A stretch of DNA of 64,000 nt from an uncultured Paracoccaceae bacterium (GCA_947492475.1 CANLNM010000002.1:496001-560000); one strand, 5' to 3'; shown: positions 27,305 through 36,514, counted from the first letter of the stretch. The notes: generated from the sequence alone by a model not told the origin. A program made the numbers and translations.

Positions 27305-27324
27305 CGATAAATCTAGTTTTATCG
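27305..27324. promoter_or_regulatory. Inverted repeat directly before arsR
   Basis: CGATAAA-N6-TTTATCG ends one base before the arsR start codon, well placed as an ArsR-family operator for autoregulation. Confidence 0.55.
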
Positions 27325-27325
27325 T

Positions 27326-27667
27326 ATGATTGATTCCAAAACAAATCCCCAAGAACGCGAAGCGCTGGCTGCTTTGATGTTGTCTGCATTAGGTGGCGAA
27401 AGCCGTTTGCGTATTTACCGTTTGCTTGTGCGGGCAGGTGAGGGCGGGTTGCCCGTCGGTGTGATCCAAGACCAGCTCGGCATCGCCGCATCAACCTTGT
27501 CACATCATATTGCCGCGCTGAAAATGGCGGGTCTGATTGTGCAACGCCGCGACGGGCGCACGATATTTAACACGGCCAATTATGAAAACATGAACGCGCT
27601 TCTGGCCTATCTGACCGAAGAATGCTGCGCTGATCAGCAACAGGAGACACCCAATGACAATGGCTGA
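27326..27667 (+). CDS. ArsR/SmtB-family regulator
   Basis: 113 residues with a winged helix (GGLPVGVIQDQLGIAASTLSHHIAALKMAGLI, residues 35-70). A Cys pair near the C-terminus (EECCADQQ, about residue 101) could sense metal or metalloid; the classical ELCVCDL motif is absent. It overlaps the permease gene by 14 bp, so the pair is co-regulated. An inverted repeat abuts the start. Confidence 0.88.
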   Translation: MIDSKTNPQEREALAALMLSALGGESRLRIYRLLVRAGEGGLPVGVIQDQLGIAASTLSHHIAALKMAGLIVQRRDGRTIFNTANYENMNALLAYLTEECCADQQQETPNDNG

Positions 27668-28697
27668 TATGAGCGCCCACAGTTTGAGCGTGGCAAAGAA
27701 TATGGACCGCGTGTTTCTTTTCATTCTGGCCGTCATCGTTGGGCTGGCATTGGTGGATATCACCCAAGTGATCCCCAGTCTGACATTTACCAAAAACGCA
27801 ATCCTAAACACTGCCCCCTATATGGCATTGGCGATTGGCGCGATCGGATTTCTAAAAGCAACGGGCGCGGAAAAACTGGTTGCCAGCGCGTTTCAGGGCA
27901 ACGAAGCCCGGATGATCCTGTTGGCATCGTTGGTTGGGGGATTGTCGCCGTTTTGCAGCTGCGAAATCATTCCGTTTATCGCGGCCTTGCTGGCAATTGG
28001 CACGCCTTTATCTGCGGTGATGGCGCTGTGGCTGGCTTCTCCGATTATGGATCCTGCGATATTTCTGATCACGTCAGGCGAACTGGGCTGGACCTTTGCT
28101 TTGGCCAAAACGATCTTTGCGGTGGCGTTGGGATTGTCTGGTGGTTTCATCAGCCATTTCGCCGTGCGTGCCGGATATTTTGGCAACGTTCTGTTACAAA
28201 AATCTGAGCCAGCCAGCTGTGGATGTGGGCCACAAAAACCATTCCAAGGCAAACCGGTCTGGGATTTTTGGACCGACGATGCCCGCAGAGCGACCTTTTG
28301 GTATGAAATACGTAGCAATGGTTGGTTTTTGTTAAAATGGTTGTCGCTGGCCTATCTGTTTGAAAGCTTGATGATCCGGTACATTCCCGCGGAAACTATT
28401 GCTGGCATTGTTGGCGGAACCGGCCTGCAACCCATCTTTGTTAGCGCGTTTGTCGGCGCGCCTGCCTATCTAAACGGTTACGCGGCCCCAGCTTTGGTTT
28501 CTGGTTTAATCGAACAAGGCATGAGCGCAGGCGCAGCGATGACATTCATGATCGCAGGCGGGGTGACGTCCATTCCGGCTATGACGGCGGTGTTTGCCTT
28601 GGTTAAAAAACCCATTTTTGCCGCCTATATCGGGCTGGGTATGGGCGGAGCAATCGTGTCGGGATTGGTGTTTAATGCCTATATGTCCCTGATTTGA
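27654..28697 (+). CDS. Permease, ArsP/DUF318 type
   Basis: 347 residues, about eight to ten membrane helices in two related halves. SPFCSCEIIPFIAALLA near residue 100 is the family signature with its Cys pair; a cytoplasmic loop has CGCGPQKP near residue 185. Members next to ArsR regulators export methylated or aromatic arsenicals (ArsP) or other metalloids; the exact substrate is not evident. It starts inside arsR. Confidence 0.85.
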   Translation: MTMADMSAHSLSVAKNMDRVFLFILAVIVGLALVDITQVIPSLTFTKNAILNTAPYMALAIGAIGFLKATGAEKLVASAFQGNEARMILLASLVGGLSPFCSCEIIPFIAALLAIGTPLSAVMALWLASPIMDPAIFLITSGELGWTFALAKTIFAVALGLSGGFISHFAVRAGYFGNVLLQKSEPASCGCGPQKPFQGKPVWDFWTDDARRATFWYEIRSNGWFLLKWLSLAYLFESLMIRYIPAETIAGIVGGTGLQPIFVSAFVGAPAYLNGYAAPALVSGLIEQGMSAGAAMTFMIAGGVTSIPAMTAVFALVKKPIFAAYIGLGMGGAIVSGLVFNAYMSLI

Positions 28698-28772
28698 TAT
28701 GGTTTTTTCTGGAAATAATAATGGTCATAACCCCATATGCGTTATGACACAGATTGCATGTGATGTGTTTGT

Positions 28773-28801
28773 GGACAAGCGGCGGTCATCTCCGCTTGTC
28801 C
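28773..28801. terminator. Bidirectional hairpin between convergent genes
   Basis: GGACAAGCGG (28773-28782) pairs with CCGCTTGTCC (28792-28801), a perfect 10-bp stem midway between the permease and hydrolase stops. T-runs are weak on both sides. Confidence 0.65.
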
Positions 28802-28809
28802 AATTTACA

Positions 28810-29880
28810 TTACAACTGGGCCTTCAGATAGGTGACAATCACATCTGACAATTCCCGATGAATGGCCGCGCGTGACCGCCCACCGGCATCATCACAAAGC
28901 GGGTCCAGCTCGTCTTCGTTTTCCAAAATGCGCGCCCCGTCAGGTTTGCATTCGGCCAGAAAACTAAAATGGGTCGCATCCGGAATGGCGCGATATTCGG
29001 CCTGTGCGATCAATTCCGCAGCAGGGCGCGCATAAACGCCTGCGGGCACGTCAGGTTCCGCACCAAGGTTGAGCACCATCATCGGGATATCGATGGATGA
29101 CAGGCTGTCAGCGGTGAGGGTTTCGACGATCCCCGGATCCACAACAATGGTCGCACGGATGCGATCATCTGATAAATCCGCCGCGGCGGGCGATAAATCA
29201 AAGTCATGCAAATCGACCCCGAAATGGGCCAAAAACGCACAATCGGACATGCCATGATCCGTGTCGTCACAAAACCGCTGCAACAGGTCGGGATCAACCC
29301 GCGCGCCCGACACGGCCATCGCGGTATAGCCCCCCGCTGAAAATCCCAGCGTGCCAATACGTGTGGGATCAATATAAGGGTATTGGTCTGGATTTTCGGT
29401 GATTTCATCCAGAACCGCCGAAATATCAGCCGGCCGTTCCCACACCCGCACAGCCGCCCGCGCCGAAGCATTGCCCGTTGTGGTGCCGGGGTGATTGGGC
29501 AGGACAACAACAAACCCCGCATGGGCCAATTGCGATGCAATCCACCCAAATTGCCCGGAATTTCCCCCCGCACCATGAGACATAATCACCATCGGAAACC
29601 GACCCTCTAGGTGGGGGGCATTGCGCCCGGCCGCTGTGCTGTAAAACACGCCATTGCCCCCAACATTGACGGTTTTTCCACCGGGTTGGGCTGGATACCA
29701 AATATCAAATTTCACGGACCTGTCGCGGATTGGCGCATAGGCGGAGCCCGAACTGATCCCAGCGCCCCCCGTATAGGCGGGGCGGGTTATTTCATAGGCG
29801 GCCCATCCCGACAAACCCAACAATGACAGGGCAAATGTGGATTTGAGAGCCGTTTTGGCGAAGGACTTGAAACGTGACAT
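28810..29880 (-). CDS. Alpha/beta hydrolase, exported or membrane-anchored
   Basis: 356 residues from ATG 29880. An N-terminal hydrophobic signal or anchor (ALKSTFALSLLGLSGWAAYEI) precedes the catalytic domain. MVIMSHGAGGNSGQFG near residue 97 is the oxyanion region, and LGFSAGGYTAM near 180 carries the nucleophile Ser. DATHFSFLAEC near 306 gives the His. This arrangement resembles dienelactone hydrolase or PAF-acetylhydrolase-like lipases. Divergent from the AraC gene, which may control it. Confidence 0.85.
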   Translation of the reverse strand: MSRFKSFAKTALKSTFALSLLGLSGWAAYEITRPAYTGGAGISSGSAYAPIRDRSVKFDIWYPAQPGGKTVNVGGNGVFYSTAAGRNAPHLEGRFPMVIMSHGAGGNSGQFGWIASQLAHAGFVVVLPNHPGTTTGNASARAAVRVWERPADISAVLDEITENPDQYPYIDPTRIGTLGFSAGGYTAMAVSGARVDPDLLQRFCDDTDHGMSDCAFLAHFGVDLHDFDLSPAAADLSDDRIRATIVVDPGIVETLTADSLSSIDIPMMVLNLGAEPDVPAGVYARPAAELIAQAEYRAIPDATHFSFLAECKPDGARILENEDELDPLCDDAGGRSRAAIHRELSDVIVTYLKAQL

Positions 29881-30020
29881 CGGAAACTCCGTTTGGGTGG
29901 TGATCTGGATTAGAGGATGGGGGATGTGCAAAAAACCATCGTCCTAAATCACGTTTGAGGTCGTCTCAGATCGCGATTGAGGATAAGAAAACCCAATCCA
30001 AACCACGCAGAGCCCGATTT

Positions 30021-31055
30021 ATGTTATTTGTTCCTTTGCCGTTATTTGCGACCCTGTTTCTGGGGTTGTTATGTGGTCGGTTCATTTGGGTGCGCGACAT
30101 GGCGCTGCGCAGTCATCAACTGTTTGCGGCGTTGTTGGGGCTGTATGCGCTGCAATCCCTGTTTAGCACGTTGCGATGGGGATATGACGTGACATGGGCG
30201 GCGGGGCTGATGGCGATGTTGGCGCCGATTTTGCCGGTGATCGCCTATTTGGCCTATCGCGGGCTAACCAGACGGCAAATCGGGTGGGGCTATTGGCCCC
30301 TTGGGGTGATCGGCCTGAATTGGGCGGTGTTTTTTACGCTGCCAGATTTGGCGGATGCGTTGATCCTAATGACATATCTTGGCTTTGGCGGGATGTTGCT
30401 GCGATTGACCGCGCATGGCCCTGATCAAATGATATTTTCCCCGTTTAACAATGCGCGTGACATCGTTTTTGCCATGGGGCTGACAGGGCTTGCGTTGATT
30501 GCGTCGGGGCTGACGGATGTCTACCTGATTTACGATTTTATCCAAAATCAGGGGCGAAATGCGGGGCTGGTTTTGACATTTGTGCAAACGGGATTTGTCT
30601 TGGTGATCGGCGGCGCTGCGCTTTTTGCGCGCTCGGGCGGGCAGTCGGAAACAGAAACCAACGATCCTGTCGACATGGACGCGGCACAAAATGGGCCAAC
30701 GGATCAGGATGTGACGATAATCGCCAAACTCGAAACGTTGTTTGCACAGGATGGGTTGCACAAAACCGAAGACCTGAGCCTGCGCCGATTGTCACGCCGG
30801 TTGGGGGTTCCTGATCGTCAGGTGTCCAACGCGATCAACCGTGCCCGCGGCATCAGTGTGTCGCAATTTGTGAACAACCATCGCATTCAGGATGCCTGCG
30901 AGATGCTTATAAAGACCGAAAAATCCGTCATCGACATTTCACTGGCGGCGGGGTTTGCGTCAAAATCCAATTTCAATCGGGAATTCCTCAGGGTCACCCA
31001 AACCACGCCTTCGCGCTGGCGCAGCCAAAACCGTGTGCAAAACATGGATAAATGA
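30021..31055 (+). CDS. Membrane-embedded AraC-family regulator
   Basis: 344 residues from ATG 30021; the open frame reaches 29955 only through a TTG with no ribosome site. The first 200 residues form six to seven hydrophobic helices, and the C-terminal 100 residues are an AraC-type double helix-turn-helix (LSLRRLSRRLGVPDRQVSNAIN; VIDISLAAGFASKSNFNREF). Such fusions probably sense a membrane signal directly. It is divergent from the exported hydrolase, the most likely target. Confidence 0.88.
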   Translation: MLFVPLPLFATLFLGLLCGRFIWVRDMALRSHQLFAALLGLYALQSLFSTLRWGYDVTWAAGLMAMLAPILPVIAYLAYRGLTRRQIGWGYWPLGVIGLNWAVFFTLPDLADALILMTYLGFGGMLLRLTAHGPDQMIFSPFNNARDIVFAMGLTGLALIASGLTDVYLIYDFIQNQGRNAGLVLTFVQTGFVLVIGGAALFARSGGQSETETNDPVDMDAAQNGPTDQDVTIIAKLETLFAQDGLHKTEDLSLRRLSRRLGVPDRQVSNAINRARGISVSQFVNNHRIQDACEMLIKTEKSVIDISLAAGFASKSNFNREFLRVTQTTPSRWRSQNRVQNMDK

Positions 31056-31235
31056 TTAATGGATTTCGCGATATCATTGCTTGCGTCAGTTTGGACTTCG
31101 CCCTACACAGCGGTTGCAGACGTTTTTCTTTTTCGACCACTGTCTCCCTAATCCGGCGTTCAGTCTTTTCGATCCAGACCGACCACGCCAAGCTGTCGCA
31201 TAATGCGGGCAGCGCATTTTTAGGAGATTACGGAT

Positions 31236-31442
31236 ATGGCTAATGGCACCGTAAAATGGTTCAACGCAACTAAAGGTTTTGGTTTTATCGCACCCGAAGG
31301 CGGCAGCAAAGATGTGTTTGTACACATTTCTGCAGTTGAGCGTTCCGGCCTGACTGGTCTGGCTGACGATCAAAAAGTGACTTTTGACGTCGAAGCTGGC
31401 CGTGACGGTCGTGAATCTGCGGTTAATATCGAACTGGCATAA
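31236..31442 (+). CDS. cspA: Cold-shock protein CspA family
   Basis: 68-residue OB-fold RNA/DNA-binding protein. The RNP1 and RNP2 motifs are KGFGFIAP and VFVHISAV. A long leader of up to 180 bp precedes it, with GGAG near the start, as is usual for cold-shock genes with structured 5' ends. A terminator follows directly. Confidence 0.96.
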   Translation: MANGTVKWFNATKGFGFIAPEGGSKDVFVHISAVERSGLTGLADDQKVTFDVEAGRDGRESAVNIELA

Positions 31443-31467
31443 GCCAACGATATTCCAAGATTTGAAG

Positions 31468-31498
31468 CGCGGTTCCCGTAATGGGGGCCGCGTTTTTT
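31468..31498 (+). terminator. Terminator after cspA
   Basis: CGCGGTTCCC pairs with GGGGGCCGCG, followed by six Ts. Confidence 0.9.
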
Positions 31499-31579
31499 GT
31501 TGCGTGATCCCGATTATTACCCCGGCAGAAAACAAAAATATCTTGCCTTTGGGTGGGATACGCGCCAATCGAAATCATG

Positions 31580-33313
31580 CGTTTTTTGCCAAAACTTCTG
31601 ACATTGCTGCTGGCCATCGCAATTGCGGCGGGCATTTTTCGCGTGTCACACAGCTATTTCGTATCCGAAGAACTGGCCAAAGCAGAGGGCCGTCTGTCGC
31701 TGTTTCGCGCGGCTGTGGACGCGGAATTTAACCGCTTTTCGCATCTGACCTTTGTGTTGTCTCGCGACCCGATTGTGATCGACACGGCCATGGGGCAGGA
31801 CACGGATGCGTTGAATATGCGCCTGCGCGGATTTGCCGATCAGGCCGGATTAGAAGCGATCTATCTGATGGACCAGAACGGTTTGACCATCGCGGCCTCT
31901 AATCATCATCTGCCTTCCAGCTTTGTTGGGCAGAATTATTCGTTTCGCCCCTATTTCAGTCAGGCCATGGCCGGGCAACAGGGCCGGTTTTATGCGATTG
32001 GCACCACCACAGGTCTGCCGGGTTATTTTATCACCGATGCGGTGCGCGATGGGGCCGGGGACATTCGTGGGGTGATCGCGATCAAAATTGGATTTGCACA
32101 ACTGGAACAAAGCTGGCGCGGATCTGGCGAACAGGTGTTGTTATCCAATGCGGATGGGGTGGTGTTGCTGTCATCCGATCCGGCGTGGCGCTATCGGATG
32201 TTGCAAGACCTAACCCCCAACCAACGCGCCCGTATCCAAGCATCCCGCCAATTTCCCGGTCAGGAACTGGCACCGCTGGATTGGGCGATGCTGCCGGATC
32301 AGCGGGCCGAAATCGCGGGTGCGGAACACATGCATCTGACGGCGACCACACAGCCGCATGGCTGGGATATCCATTATTTTGCCAGCGATGACCGTGCTGA
32401 TGCGCGGGCTTCTTTGGTGACAGCGCTTGCGGTATTGTTGGCCGGTGTGGGGTTGGTCATCGTGCAAATCCAGCGCAACAACAGAGTTGCCGCCGCCCTG
32501 CGCCGGTCCGAAATGGAAGAGTTGAAACTGCGCAAAGCCAATGAACGTCTGGCCGTGGAAATCACCGAACGCACCACCGCCGAACGCCGTTTGCAGCGCA
32601 CGCAACAGGAATTGCAACGGGCCAGTCGATTGGCCGCATTGGGTCAATTATCAGCCTCTGTCACACATGAGCTGGGTCAACCTATTGCCGCCATGCGCAA
32701 CCATCTGACCGCCGCCGAATTTCGCGCGCAGGGGCAGGGGGACACGCCCCAGACCAAGCTGACCCAGACCATTTTTGGTCTGGTGGACCGTATGGAAGGC
32801 ATTACCCGGCAGCTCAAATTCTTTGCGCGTACAGGCCAAGAAGAGTTTAATGATGTTGATCTATGCGGGTCCCTGCGCGCCGCGCTGGCCTTGGTGGAAC
32901 CAAATGTCGACGCGTTTCATGTCGATGTGCAGGTGGATTTGCCGGATCATCCGGTTTGGGTGCGGGGCAGCAATCTGCGCATAGAGCAAGTCATGACCAA
33001 TCTGTTGCGCAACGCCGTGGATGCGGTCGAAGACAGTGATGCCCCCCAGATCCATGTGCGGGTTGGGGTTTCGGATCAAAATCACTGGTTTGACATTCGG
33101 GACAATGGCCATGGTCTGGGCCAGGCAACCCTGGCGGATTTGCAGGAACCGTTTGTCACCACCCGCGAAAGTGGACGTGGCATGGGGCTGGGGCTTGCGA
33201 TTTCATCGAGCATCGTCAGCGATCATGGCGGCACGATGGTGGCCGAAAATGTTGACACGGGGGGTGCAATTTTTACGGTGACATTCCCGATCAGCGATGG
33301 CGACACAGTTTAG
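31580..33313 (+). CDS. dctB: DctB-type sensor histidine kinase
   Basis: 577 residues from ATG 31580. A membrane segment at residues 5-25, a periplasmic double-Cache sensor domain (about 30-290) and a second membrane helix near 285-305 are followed by a coiled-coil linker. The phospho-acceptor His is in SASVTHELGQPIAAMRNHL (near residue 372); the ATP-binding N box is NLLRNAVDAV, with G boxes DNGHGLG and GRGMGLGLAIS. It senses external dicarboxylate-like ligands. dctD starts 15 bp downstream. Confidence 0.93.
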   Translation, partial: RFLPKLLTLLLAIAIAAGIFRVSHSYFVSEELAKAEGRLSLFRAAVDAEFNRFSHLTFVLSRDPIVIDTAMGQDTDALNMRLRGFADQAGLEAIYLMDQNGLTIAASNHHLPSSFVGQNYSFRPYFSQAMAGQQGRFYAIGTTTGLPGYFITDAVRDGAGDIRGVIAIKIGFAQLEQSWRGSGEQVLLSNADGVVLLSSDPAWRYRMLQDLTPNQRARIQASRQFPGQELAPLDWAMLPDQRAEIAGAEHMHLTATTQPHGWDIHYFASDDRADARASLVTALAVLLAGVGLVIVQIQRNNRVAAALRRSEMEELKLRKANERLAVEITERTTAERRLQRTQQELQRASRLAALGQLSASVTHELGQPIAAMRNHLTAAEFRAQGQGDTPQTKLTQTIFGLVDRMEGITRQLKFFARTGQEEFNDVDLCGSLRAALALVEPNVDAFHVDVQVDLPDHPVWVRGSNLRIEQVMTNLLRNAVDAVEDSDAPQIHVRVGVSDQNHWFDIRDNGHGLGQATLADLQEPFVTTRESGRGMGLGLAISSSIVSDHGGTMVAENVDTGGAIFTVTFPISDGDTV

Positions 33314-33328
33314 AGCGAGGCAAATCAC

Positions 33329-34669
33329 ATGAGCGCGGCACATTCGTTTAGCATTCTGATTGTGGATGATGACAAATCCATGCGGGCCTCTTTGGTGGAA
33401 TTGTTAGAAGCCGCAGGCTGGCGGGCGCAATCCGTGTCGCGCGCCACCAAAGTTGCCGACATTTTAACCGGGTTCATGCCCGATGTGATCCTGTCAGATG
33501 TGCGGATGCCGGGCATGTCGGGGCTGGAATTGCTATCATCGCTGGATGTCAATTTGGCGCCGCCACTGGTGTTGATTTCAGCGCATGGTGACATCCCGAT
33601 GGCGGTGCAGGCCATTCAGGACGGAGCTTATAGTTTCGTTGAAAAACCCTGTGAACCCCGTCGGTTACTGACCATTCTGCGCCACGCCGCAGAACAAAAC
33701 CGGATGAAACATAGCAATTCCCGCCTAAAGGAACGGCTTTATAATCTGTCCGGTCTGGACCGGGTTTTATTGGGGCAAAGCCAGTCGGTCGTGGATTTGC
33801 GGCGCGATATTCTGGATCTGGCCGAAACAGAAGCCGCCGTTTTGGTCGAAGGTGAAACCGGCACTGGCAAAGAGCTGGTTGCGCGCGCCTTGCACGATCT
33901 CAGCGCCAGCCCGGATGCGCCTTTTCTGGCTATCAACTGCGCCGCGCTGTCGCCTGAAACCTTTGAGGTTGATATGTTTGGCAGCGTGGATGGCGGCGAT
34001 GGACGTCTGTTGGCCGCATCAGGCGGGACGTTGTTTCTGGATGAAATCTGTTCCTGCCCACCGGCTGTTCAGGCCAAATTGCTGCGCGTCATTGAGGATA
34101 AAACAATTCTGCCCGTTGGCGGCAATCAGCCGGTTCCCATAGACATCCGCATCGTGTCGGCCACCAACGAAGACGTGGATCAGGCCGTGCGTGACAATCG
34201 ACTGCGGCAGGATTTGTTGTTTCGCATCAACACGGTCATCCTGACAATCCCGGCCCTGCGGCAACGTCGCCAAGATCTGACATTGCTGGCGGCGCATTTT
34301 TTGCAGGAATATGCGCGGATTTATGAAATTGCCGTGCCCGAAATCAGTCAGGACGATCTGGCCGCTTTGGTGGCCCATGATTGGCCCGGCAATGTGCGTG
34401 AATTGCGCAATGTCTGCGAACGTCGGGTTCTGGCGGCGCGCCGTGGGGGCGGGTCCATGGGGGCCGCCATTCGCAGCGATCAGCAATTGGACGATGTGCC
34501 AGATACATTACGTGCTGCTGTGGCCGCGTTTGAACGCGAATTGATCGCCAAAGCCGTGCGCGCGCATCAGGGCCGAATGGACGCCACCGCCGAAGCCTTG
34601 GGCATTGGGCGGCGCACGCTAAACGAAAAAATCGTTAAGCTCAGTCTCGACAAAGATGCGCTGATTTAG
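33329..34669 (+). CDS. dctD: DctD-type response regulator lacking the GAFTGA loop
   Basis: 446 residues: receiver domain (1-120, phospho-Asp in VILSDVRMPG), AAA+ domain (about 140-370, Walker A GETGTGKE near 174, Walker B LFLDEI near 236) and Fis-type helix-turn-helix (LGIGRRTLNEKIV near 425). Between DMFG and the Walker B segment the sequence reads SVDGGDGRLLAASGGT, so the GAFTGA loop that contacts sigma-54 is missing and the region is about eight residues short. It may therefore act with another sigma factor, as reported for NtrC of Rhodobacter. Controls the TRAP genes downstream. Confidence 0.92.
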   Translation: MSAAHSFSILIVDDDKSMRASLVELLEAAGWRAQSVSRATKVADILTGFMPDVILSDVRMPGMSGLELLSSLDVNLAPPLVLISAHGDIPMAVQAIQDGAYSFVEKPCEPRRLLTILRHAAEQNRMKHSNSRLKERLYNLSGLDRVLLGQSQSVVDLRRDILDLAETEAAVLVEGETGTGKELVARALHDLSASPDAPFLAINCAALSPETFEVDMFGSVDGGDGRLLAASGGTLFLDEICSCPPAVQAKLLRVIEDKTILPVGGNQPVPIDIRIVSATNEDVDQAVRDNRLRQDLLFRINTVILTIPALRQRRQDLTLLAAHFLQEYARIYEIAVPEISQDDLAALVAHDWPGNVRELRNVCERRVLAARRGGGSMGAAIRSDQQLDDVPDTLRAAVAAFERELIAKAVRAHQGRMDATAEALGIGRRTLNEKIVKLSLDKDALI

Positions 34670-34671
34670 CT

Positions 34672-34687
34672 CTGCGGAAATCCGCAG
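34672..34687. promoter_or_regulatory. Palindrome upstream of dctP
   Basis: CTGCGGA-AA-TCCGCAG, perfect 7-bp arms, directly after the dctD stop and about 100 bp before dctP. Either the DctD binding site for the TRAP operon or a weak terminator; no T-run follows, which favours a binding site. Confidence 0.45.
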
Positions 34688-34784
34688 GGCAGGGTGCGGG
34701 GCTTGGGCAATTTCCTTCATAGGCAAAGCGGGAAATCTGTCCGATGATGCGGCATCAATTTGCATGCATCTGGGAGGAAACACC

Positions 34785-35795
34785 ATGCGCAAGTATCTGA
34801 ACCGCACCGCGATCGCTGCCGTCACACTGGCCTTTGCATCCCAAGCTTTGGCCACGGAATGGAACGTCTCCGTTTGGGGTCAACGCCGCGCGTTTACTGA
34901 ACATGTTGAACGTTTGGCTGAACTGGTCAGCGAAAAAACCAACGGCGAATTTACCTTGGTTGTCAATTATGGTGGCCTGTCCAACAACAAAGAAAACCTG
35001 GACGGCATTTCCATCGGCGCGTTTGAAATGGCGCAGTTCTGTGCAGGTTATCACCGCGACAAAAACCCATCGATCACCGTGTTGGAATTGCCGTTTCTGG
35101 GCGTGACTTCGCTGGAACAAGAGGTGGAATTGTCCATGGCTGTGTATCAGCACCCCGCCGTCCAAGAAGATCTGGGCCGCTGGAACGCCACATTGCTGAT
35201 GCCATCGCCATTGCCACAGTATAACTTGGTTGGGTCCGGTGATGCGCCGTCGACTTTGGACGATTTCGCAGGTCTGAGCGTGCGTGCAACCGGCGGTATC
35301 GGTGCTGCGATGGAAACCATCGGTGCTGTGCCCACATCCATGTCCGCCACCGAAGTGCGCCAAGCCATGGATAGCGGCATCGTTAAGGCCGTGAGCTTTG
35401 CGCCACATGCGCATATGTCGTTTGGCACAATCGAAAACGGCACATGGTGGACCACCAACCTGAACCCCGGCACAGTGAATTGCCCGGTTGTGGTGAATTC
35501 CGATGCGTTGGCGGATCTGTCTGATGAACATCGCGAAGCTCTGCTGGGATCAGTTGACGAAGCGTTGGATCATTATGTTGATTTCTATTCCAACAACACG
35601 ATGAACGCCTGGGGTCCTGCATTGGAAGAGCGCGGTATCGAAAGTGTCACGTTCACTGATGCTGAAATCGCATCCTTCAAAGAAGCCGCCGCAGCCCCGG
35701 CCGCCGCTGCTTGGATCGAAAACAACACAGCACGGGGCCTGCCTGCGCAGGAACTATATGACCTCGTCACCGGTATGATCGCAAACGCAAACTAA
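34785..35795 (+). CDS. dctP: TRAP transporter substrate-binding protein
   Basis: 336 residues from ATG 34785 behind GGGAGG. Signal peptide cleaved near ALA-TEW (residue 24). DctP-type fold; the segment DDFAGLSVRATGG contains the conserved Arg that binds the ligand carboxylate. It works with the small and large permeases downstream in Na+-driven uptake of an organic acid. Regulated by the adjacent dctBD pair. A hairpin after the gene probably raises its amount relative to the membrane parts. Confidence 0.93.
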   Translation: MRKYLNRTAIAAVTLAFASQALATEWNVSVWGQRRAFTEHVERLAELVSEKTNGEFTLVVNYGGLSNNKENLDGISIGAFEMAQFCAGYHRDKNPSITVLELPFLGVTSLEQEVELSMAVYQHPAVQEDLGRWNATLLMPSPLPQYNLVGSGDAPSTLDDFAGLSVRATGGIGAAMETIGAVPTSMSATEVRQAMDSGIVKAVSFAPHAHMSFGTIENGTWWTTNLNPGTVNCPVVVNSDALADLSDEHREALLGSVDEALDHYVDFYSNNTMNAWGPALEERGIESVTFTDAEIASFKEAAAAPAAAAWIENNTARGLPAQELYDLVTGMIANAN

Positions 35796-35815
35796 GCGCG
35801 ACATCCAAAAAAACC

Positions 35816-35844
35816 GCCCCGCATTTGTCGACCAGATGCGGGGC
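35816..35844 (+). terminator. Intra-operon hairpin between dctP and dctQ
   Basis: GCCCCGCAT (35816-35824) pairs with ATGCGGGGC (35836-35844). A loose T-rich stretch (GCATTTTC) follows. Partial termination here would favour the binding protein. Confidence 0.75.
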
Positions 35845-35876
35845 GCATTGCATTTTCACCGGAAAGGAGATCCGCC

Positions 35877-36509
35877 ATGGCTGGGTCATCTCTGGTTCTG
35901 TCTGACGACAGTTTTCTTAGTAAAATTGACAGACATTTATACCGCATCGAAGGCGTCATGGCCCTGATGTCGGGGTTGGCGGTGTTTTCGCTGATGATTT
36001 TGGCGGTAGTATCTGTGGGCGGGCGCAACCTGTTAGGAAGCCCGCTGCCGGGATATGTGGACTGGATCGAACAGGCCATGCCGTTGATCGCGTTTATGGG
36101 CATCGCCTTTACCCAGCGTGACGGGGGGCATATTCGTATGGATATGGTTGTCGGCGCGCTGCGCGGGCGCACATTATGGCTGGTCGAATTGATCACAACC
36201 TTGGCGATTTTGCTGCTGATGGTGCTGCTGGTCTGGGGCAGCTGGGCGCATTTTGCCCGCAGCTTTGATTTTTCTGCCCCCTTGTGGAGCCGCGACAGTT
36301 CGATGGATATCGCATTGCCGCTATGGCCGGCCAAATTACTGGCGCCGGTTGCGTTTGGCGTGTTGTGCCTGCGACTGGTCCTACAGGTTTGGGCCTATGG
36401 GCGCGCGTTTATCCGCAACGAAGAAACCCCCGTGGCCGTGCCGATGATCGCCAATGCCGCAAAACAAGCCGCAATGGAAGCCGAGCAAGTCTCGGGCCAT
36501 GATTCTTAG
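35877..36509 (+). CDS. dctQ: TRAP transporter small permease
   Basis: 210 residues with four membrane helices, first at residues 27-50. Strong GGAGAT site. The segment EQAMPLIAFMGIAFTQRDGGHIRMDMV is typical of the DctQ family. Forms the membrane unit with the large permease, 5 bp downstream. The C-terminal extension after the last helix is about 35 residues long. Confidence 0.92.
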   Translation: MAGSSLVLSDDSFLSKIDRHLYRIEGVMALMSGLAVFSLMILAVVSVGGRNLLGSPLPGYVDWIEQAMPLIAFMGIAFTQRDGGHIRMDMVVGALRGRTLWLVELITTLAILLLMVLLVWGSWAHFARSFDFSAPLWSRDSSMDIALPLWPAKLLAPVAFGVLCLRLVLQVWAYGRAFIRNEETPVAVPMIANAAKQAAMEAEQVSGHDS

Positions 36510-36514
36510 GGTGA

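Noticed and set aside
34751-34763. Possible -24/-12 promoter before dctP (GG-N9-GC)
   Set aside because: Spacing is one base short of the strict sigma-54 distance, and transcription would begin inside the ribosome-binding site.
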